Positions 58,163 to 64,000 of a stretch of 64,000 nt of DNA are shown here, one piece after another. Every line of letters begins with the position of its first letter. Position 1 is the stretch's first letter. The position numbers and the translations under genes are program-made. The notes beneath the pieces are model-generated. The model made no database searches. It saw only the letters and a program-made list of their open reading frames with translations, and was not told where the DNA came from. The DNA comes from Sabellastarte sp. h YS-2021. Taxonomy: Eukaryota > Annelida > Polychaeta > Sabellida > Sabellidae. The stretch lies in contig OZ024932.1 of the NCBI GenBank assembly GCA_964017235.1, positions 80,417,451-80,481,450 of the forward strand. The letters are read 5' to 3'.

Positions 58163-58479
58163 TAGAACTATTGTTTAAAATTACTGATTGTGCTTCAACT
58201 AAAAACTTAACAAAACCACTAATAAAATCCAGTGAACCAAAGTGCGTTAGACTTTTTGTTCAAAAGTTACTGATTTTGCTTCAGTGTTATTGCTTACAAG
58301 AAAAATCAAGTTACAAACAAGTCAAGCTATAGCGCTAGAAAAATGTTACTGGATTTATTGGGAAAGAAAAGTATGAGTTTATATACTGCAATATTTATGA
58401 ATGATTTAGCAATTGAAATTAAAAATCTAGGCTTAGGAATAATAGTAGATCATGATCCATTCCACACTTCAATAATGCA

Positions 58480-58640
58480 CAAAATTAAGACCAAACAAGT
58501 TACTGGACTTGTTGTAGCTGTGGAAAAAGTAGCCTAATAACATATTTTAACAAAATGCTGTGAACGCAATACTTTTCAAGTTACAAGTGATTTAGTGCAT
58601 CACTTCAGGAATTTGAATGCATTAAAGTTTCAAAAATTCA
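58480..58640 (+). repeat. family G tail fragment
   Basis: 'gcaatacttttcaagttaca' and 'gtgatttagtgcatcacttc' match 14500-14570 of the family G insertion. A CA/TA/TCTA microsatellite follows at 58768-58800. Confidence 0.7.
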
Positions 58641-58800
58641 TTTCCCCCTTGAGCTAAAATTAATTAAATGTAGAAGTCTAAGTGAAATGGAAGAAAGTAA
58701 AAAGAAAACAATATACATTCGAAAGAATAGCATAAATATTCCACTTTTTTTTGTTCCACTTTTGCTTCACACACACACATATATATATATCTATCTATCA

Positions 58801-59504
58801 TCTCCCTCCATCAACCCCCCCGCTTCCCCCACTGAGGCCATTCTTTTTTCCACTTGCTTTTTATGTGCACTAAAGGGGAGTTGGCGTGGGGGGAGGTTCT
58901 TTCTGCATAGAAAGACTTTCCATAAATGTGCCTTTTGATAGATATCACACAAAAGCAAATAAAGAGTTGGGGGGAAGAAGAAAAGGACAAGTCATTCATT
59001 TTCACTCAGCTGGAGATACATAAAATGCTGTACAAGAAAAACTGTTTATGAGAAAGTGTTTTTTTTCCAAGCATCTTATATTGTGAAAGAAGTCAGGTGT
59101 ATACATTTGACCAATTTATATAGTCTATGTGAACAAGTAGCTAGATCATCAACTCCTTCTACAAAACAAAAGTTGAATCAATTGAAGCTTTTTTTCCAAA
59201 AAGGAAAAGTTATATCCCCACAATTCCAAAAGAATGGAATCAGAAGAATGTGGTTTTTTAATCTGCCTAAAATTGGGAATTTATATTATGTGAACACTAA
59301 TCAGTTGCAATATGTTAATACCCTTAACAACCACATCAGTGCATCATAAATAGCTCATTTTTTTCTTTGAAGATGTCACAACTTCATAAACACTAAGACA
59401 TTAGGTTTGCCAGACAGCATAAATATTTTTAAGTATACATCTGCCAGGTGTGGTTTTAAAAAGTGTTAAGATAAATGAGGAGGGAGCAAGAAGTATATAT
59501 TTAT
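58801..59504. other. noncoding stretch
   Basis: The 97-codon frame at 59056-59349 has no recognised motif or splice support. Nothing else was seen. Confidence 0.4.
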
Positions 59505-60944
59505 CATGTTAAGATGGCCAAAGCCTCTTAATTACAGGAATTTTAAGTGAAATGTTATACAAAATTTTACTTTATATAGTATAATCAATGTCAAGTTAAA
59601 CTGATGTTACTGAACAGTAAATCAGTTAGGGGCTGAAAATCCTCATTTTCACGTGAAGATGGCCATAACCGTACTAGTTAAAGCAGAATGTCCTTTCTGA
59701 CAACCTTTATAAATGTCGCAAGTTTTATTTGAAAAATATACACATTAACTAAGCTTAGGGCTGAAAAACTCTACATTTTAAGTTTAAGATGGCCCTAACA
59801 TTATTAATATTTGAATCATAAGGTAGTAAGAGTGTTCTTTTGATGTACCTCAATATCAATATATGTTAGATTTTTAAAAAGATGGAAAAATAACAGGCCA
59901 GACAATTTTATTCCAATTTGATGACTTTAGGGGGGCCATAGCCCTAATAATATTAACAGTTTAAGGTCACCATAAAGTCAGGATAATCCTTTGGTGAATC
60001 TTAATATATATGCCAAGTTCGGTTGAAAACTGTGGAAAACTAAGTGAACTGGAGGGTTAAAACCCATGTTTTGGTCATTAAGGTGACCTTAAGTTTGCAG
60101 ATACAGAGGTAAAACTTTGGCATGTGAAAGATTATCAAAAAGTAGCTGAATAATCTGCCACTGTGGCCTAGCGGGTAACACACTTGTCTAGGAACTCAGA
60201 GGACGTGGGTTCAATCCCAGGTACAGGCAGATACATAGTGGCTCGGATGACAACTTAAAATGGCGGTCCTCTGTCATTGGGTCCTATCCCCAGTGGCAGG
60301 TTAAAGAACCTCAAAGACGTTGATAAATGGTCATCCTTGAGCCTCTATCTTCCAGTTAGGGGAATGTGAGTTACTTGTGAGTTGGGGCTGTACCTGTACA
60401 GTCGGATTGGTTAAATAGCGCTTTGAGTCCTGTAGTATATGGAGATATTGCGCTGAGTATAAATACATAATAATAATAATAATAATAAGTTATTCCAACA
60501 AAACGCCGAAATCCTAACCGTTTTTGAGATACAGACCAAGTACCCATTTTTCAAAAATTTACAAAAATAAAACGCCTCCCATTCAGGTATCTATGGTGCG
60601 ATTGATGAGAAAATCCTTTCCGACCTTGGAAATTTGGTCTAGAATGTACCAGATAAATTTTATAGCACAGGTGTGTGTGGTTTTTTCCGAAACGCGATGA
60701 CGGGGTGTTTTGGAGTTATGCTTAAGGTTACCTTAAGTAAAGCTTAAGGTCTGCGCAAAGTATCCCAAAAAATTTTCCTGCCCCTATAGTTTTAAAGAAA
60801 GATAAGAAGGAAAGAAAAATTTGAAAGGCTAAAAAGTTATTCAAGGGAGACCATAATCCGGCGGCAGCGGCGGCGGTGATCAGTCGAACTTCGGTGAAAA
60901 CAAATAAGCGTCCCTGACGGGCCACTTAATAATCAGTTGCAGCA
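59505..60944. repeat. diverged tandem repeat interrupted by SINE-2
   Basis: 'aagatggccataa'-like text recurs at about 59512, 59657, 59788 and 59934 (spacing 131-146), suggesting another decayed repeat-array element. It appears to resume after SINE-2 and to end near 60925 with 'gcgtccctgacgggccactt', which contains a CCC-GGG stem. The assignment is tentative. Confidence 0.4.
60153..60489 (+). mobile_element. SINE-2, long copy
   Basis: The head 'ccactgtggcctagcgggta' and B box 'gggttcaatcccagg' are tRNA-like. The body has 'acttaaaatggcggtcc' and 'aatagcgctttgagtcctgt', and the tail is AAT repeats at about 60467-60489. A second, deleted copy is at 43880-44062. Confidence 0.88.
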
Positions 60945-61297
60945 GTCCACATATCTTTGTCATAAGACAAACATGTGTCAAACATGGCAGGTGAACACAC
61001 TTGGGCAGAGCCAAAGTTAAAGGTCACACCATGATGATGCACACTTACAAACCCTAACCAATGTCCCTACCAAGTGTCGACCTTCTACACCTTACGGAAT
61101 CCAAGAAATGGCCCGAACAAGAGTTCAACCTCATGGTCACTGTGACAAGGTCAAAGATCACACCATGACCTTGCACACCTACAACCCCTAAACAGTGTCC
61201 CTACAAAATGTTGACTTCCTACACTATACGGTTTCTGAGATATTGCCCAGACAAATTTTTAAAGGTCAAGGTCACTAAAGCAAGGTCAAAGGTAAAA

Positions 61298-62475
61298 CTA
61301 GAAATAGGACGCCCTATTGATAGTAAGTGCGAATAGAAACAGGATAGCATAGAAGAACACACATTATCATGTGTAATGTCCACCCATGAACCTTTTGCCC
61401 AAATTGTACAGTAGTCTTACAAGACCCTGTTTCATTTGTAAAATATATCAATGATGCTTAAATATTTGTTAGTGTAGATGTAAATTAGTTCAGCTTCATG
61501 CCTTTTTGCATTGGTTGGGTCGAAAATTTTGACGAAATCACTCTATCTTGCACGGTTAAGAAGATAGAAGCAAATTCCTGTTTTTCTATTTTTGGCAAAA
61601 ATTTTAAAATTCAAAATGGCCGCCATTTTTGGGAAAAGGAAAATTTTTTGAAAATTGCCAAGAGTACATTTCTTAGATACCCTATGGGTCGAAAATTTCA
61701 ACGAAATAACTATTTTGCACGGTAAAGGCAAATTTGTGTTTTTCCATTTTGGGCAAAAATTCGAAAATTCAAAATGGCCGCCATATGTGGGGAGGGGAAA
61801 TTTTTTTGAAAATTGCAAAGAGTACATTCCTTAGATACCCTGTGGTTCGAAAATTTTGACGAAATCACTCTATCTCGCATGGTTAAGGAGATGGAAGCAA
61901 ATTTGTGTTTTGCCATTTTTGGCAAAATTTCGAAAATTCAAAATGGCTGCCATTTTTGGGGAGGGGAAAATTTTTTGAAAATTGCAAAGAGTACATTCCT
62001 TAGATACCCTGTGGGTCGAAAATTTCGACGAAATCGCTCTATCTCGCATGGTTTAGGAAATATGAGCACATTTGCCTTTTTCAGTATTCAAAATAGCCAA
62101 TTACTCATTTATTTAATTAATTACTCCCTCATCTATGAAGCAATTACCCCCAAAAGCAATCCCATACAAGCTATTAACCCAATGAACCTCCATACCAAAT
62201 TTCAGAAAGCTAGGCTTAATAGCATTCCTTAAAATGTCTGGAAACCAAAGAGCTACTCAAAAGTAGCAAAGTAGCTATTACTCAGTTAGCTATAGAGCTA
62301 TCATCACCAAAAGCAATCCCATACAAGCTATTAACCCAATAAACCTGCATGCCAAATTTGGTAAAGATAGGATAAGAACTGTTGCCTAAAATGTCTGGAA
62401 ACCAAGTGGGACGGCGGACGGCGGAAAAAGCAAAAATAATATGTCCACCCCCCAGTGGGGTGGACATAATTAAGG
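61298..62475 (-). mobile_element. Helitron-like element, family D
   Basis: On the minus strand the 5' end has a 9-bp stem GTCCACCCC/GGGGTGGAC (62465-62443). The 3' end has hairpin AATAGG-GCGT-CCTATT (61318-61303) followed by terminal CTAG (61301-61298) and T, the same end logic as family C. Inside are two units of about 158 bp ('caatcccatacaagctatta' at about 62158 and 62316) and a family B-type array. It interrupts the family A array. Confidence 0.78.
61495..62090 (-). repeat. family B-type array inside family D element
   Basis: About four units of roughly 160-170 bp are the inverse of those at 37343-38060 ('ggtcgaaaattt', 'tagataccctgtgg', 'caaaatggccgccat'). The terminal hairpins of family B are absent, so families B and D share an array type. 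Minus- and plus-strand frames here are repeat translations. Confidence 0.85.
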
Positions 62476-63352
62476 GCACACCTACAATCCCCAGCCAATA
62501 TGCCTATCAATAATCGACTTCCTACTCCTTACAATTTCCGAGATATAGCCTGGACAAGATTTTATAGGTCAAGGTCAGTACAGCAAGGTCAAACCAAGGT
62601 CATACTATGATATTGCACATCTACAGCCCCAAACCAATGTCTCTACTGAGTATCAACTTCCTACTCCTTATAGTTTCCGAGATATAGCCCGGACAAGATT
62701 TTATAGGTCAAGGTCACTACAGAAAGGTCAAAGGTAAAATCAAGGTCACACCATAACATTGCACACCTACAACCCCCAACCAATATCCCTACTAAGTATC
62801 AACTTCCTACTCATTACGGTTTTGACATACAGCCCGGACAAGATTTTATAGGTCAAGGTCACTACAGCAAGTTCAAAGGTCAAATCAAGGTCACACCATG
62901 ATGTTGAACACCTACACTCCCTAACCAATGTCCCAAGTATCAACTTCCTACACCTTACAGTTTCATAGATATAGCCCGAACAAGATTTTATAGGTCAAGG
63001 TCACCATAGCAAGGTCAAATCAAAGTCACATAATGACGTTGCACACCTACACCTCCTAACCAATGTCCCTACCAAGTATCAACTTTCCACACCTCACAGT
63101 TTCCAAGATATAACCCAGACGAGATTTTATAGTTCAAGGTCACTACGGCAAGGTCAAATCAAGGTCACACCATGACGTTGCACACCTACACCCCTAACCA
63201 ATGTCTCTAAAAAGTGATCAAGTTCCTACACCTTACAGTTTCTGACATATATGCCAGACAAACTTTTCCCGCCGCCTGACCACCCACCCACCCAACTGGA
63301 CATCATGGGTGAAAGCAATACCCTGACAGCCCTTAAGGGCTGTGTGGTAAAA

Positions 63353-64000
63353 ATGAGTACAAGCCTTGTTCAAATACCTTTGTAATGATTTTTAAAATAT
63401 TTAAAATATTTCTTGAACATAAATACCCGACCACAGAAAGCATGTTACTCAAACTCTTAAAAAATTTTTATGTGATTATTTTATTCGATCTACAAATATA
63501 ATATGTATACTATTTAAAAGGTAATTTCATACACTTTCTGTTGCTTTTTATTTGAAGAAAATCCATTGGCTAATTTCAGATTTACAGTCATTTTTGTTAC
63601 ATCCCGTGTAAATATTTTGATTGTCACTGCTTGCAATTCCCGGGGTCAGTTTCTGGGATTAAAAATTGACAAATTTCCGAAATTTAGTAAGTCTGTATTG
63701 GAAACCCTAATAACATCATAACTTGAGAACCTCAACATTACTCATCCAATTAAAAGTCTTTTTTCCCATAATATTTTACATGTGATTTCTTACTGTAAGG
63801 TAATAAAGATGAGGTAGGTATGTGTGTCAAAAATAGAAATTAGTTCAAAATCATTTTTTTAACTGACGGAAGACTGACAAAGAAACTGAGAGGTTATTGA
63901 GTTTTTTTTTTTCAAAATGCATCCAAAAACAGCAAGTAATTACCACATAAAACTACCACAATCTGCAATTTACAGTCCATCAGAACTTAAGAGTAACTTC
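63353..64000. other. noncoding stretch to window edge
   Basis: Nothing recognised. Confidence 0.4.

Larger units (their letters stand above)
60945..63352 (-). mobile_element. family A element split by a family D element
   Basis: The 5' hairpin is a perfect 9-bp inverted pair ACAGCCCTT/AAGGGCTGT at 63326-63343. Units of the array occupy 62476-63290 and 61020-61297. The 3' flank ('gcagtccacatatctttgtc' as read on plus) matches 6540-6610 inverted. Between 61298 and 62475 lies the family D element. Confidence 0.8.

Overview
The window looks like nuclear DNA of an invertebrate animal, most likely a bivalve mollusc. The reasons are an AT-rich background, spliced host exons, tRNA-derived SINEs with an AAATA-type tail, DIRS retrotransposons, and several families of elements that carry arrays of 135-170 bp repeats, as the 'pearl' elements of oysters and mussels do. 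No search could be run, so the taxon is an inference.

Only one host gene can be read with confidence: a five-exon gene on the minus strand (23259-30287) whose product resembles testis-expressed protein 36 (TEX36). Its exons are short and separated by introns full of transposon debris. A possible divergent first exon lies about 700 bp upstream on the plus strand. There is a one-nucleotide phase problem between exons 2 and 3 that I could not resolve.

Regions: 1-4.2 kb, AT-rich noncoding DNA plus a tandem repeat (family G). 4.2-17.3 kb, two nested DIRS-type tyrosine-recombinase retrotransposons, the inner one (7682-12956) sitting inside the outer one (4994-17313), with inverted terminal repeats, internal complementary regions and a TACA target core all visible. 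17.3-23.2 kb, quiet noncoding DNA with one SINE. 23.2-30.3 kb, the TEX36-like gene, its large intron 2 holding a LINE tail, a Helitron-like repeat array, a GGATCC-ended MITE and a Tigger-like MITE. 30.3-35 kb, the gene's upstream region, minor repeats and two MITEs. 35.1-39.6 kb, a large foldback element with a different foldback element inserted in each arm and a repeat-array element in its middle. 39.9-44.1 kb, a complete repeat-array element, a DIRS RNase H fragment, and a SINE/MITE nest. 44.2-47.6 kb, a LINE split by a DNA-transposon-like insertion. 48.3-54.3 kb, a tandem array, a MITE and a 2.7 kb Helitron-like element with a CTAG end. 55.8-64 kb, SINEs, a foldback element with a perfect 9-bp target duplication, and another repeat-array element split by a second one.

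No protein-coding transposon gene here is intact, and no rRNA gene, true tRNA gene, CRISPR array or viral gene was seen. The main interest is the depth of nesting, the common architecture of the repeat-array families (subterminal inverted repeats, central tandem array, 3' hairpin), and the host gene hidden among them.
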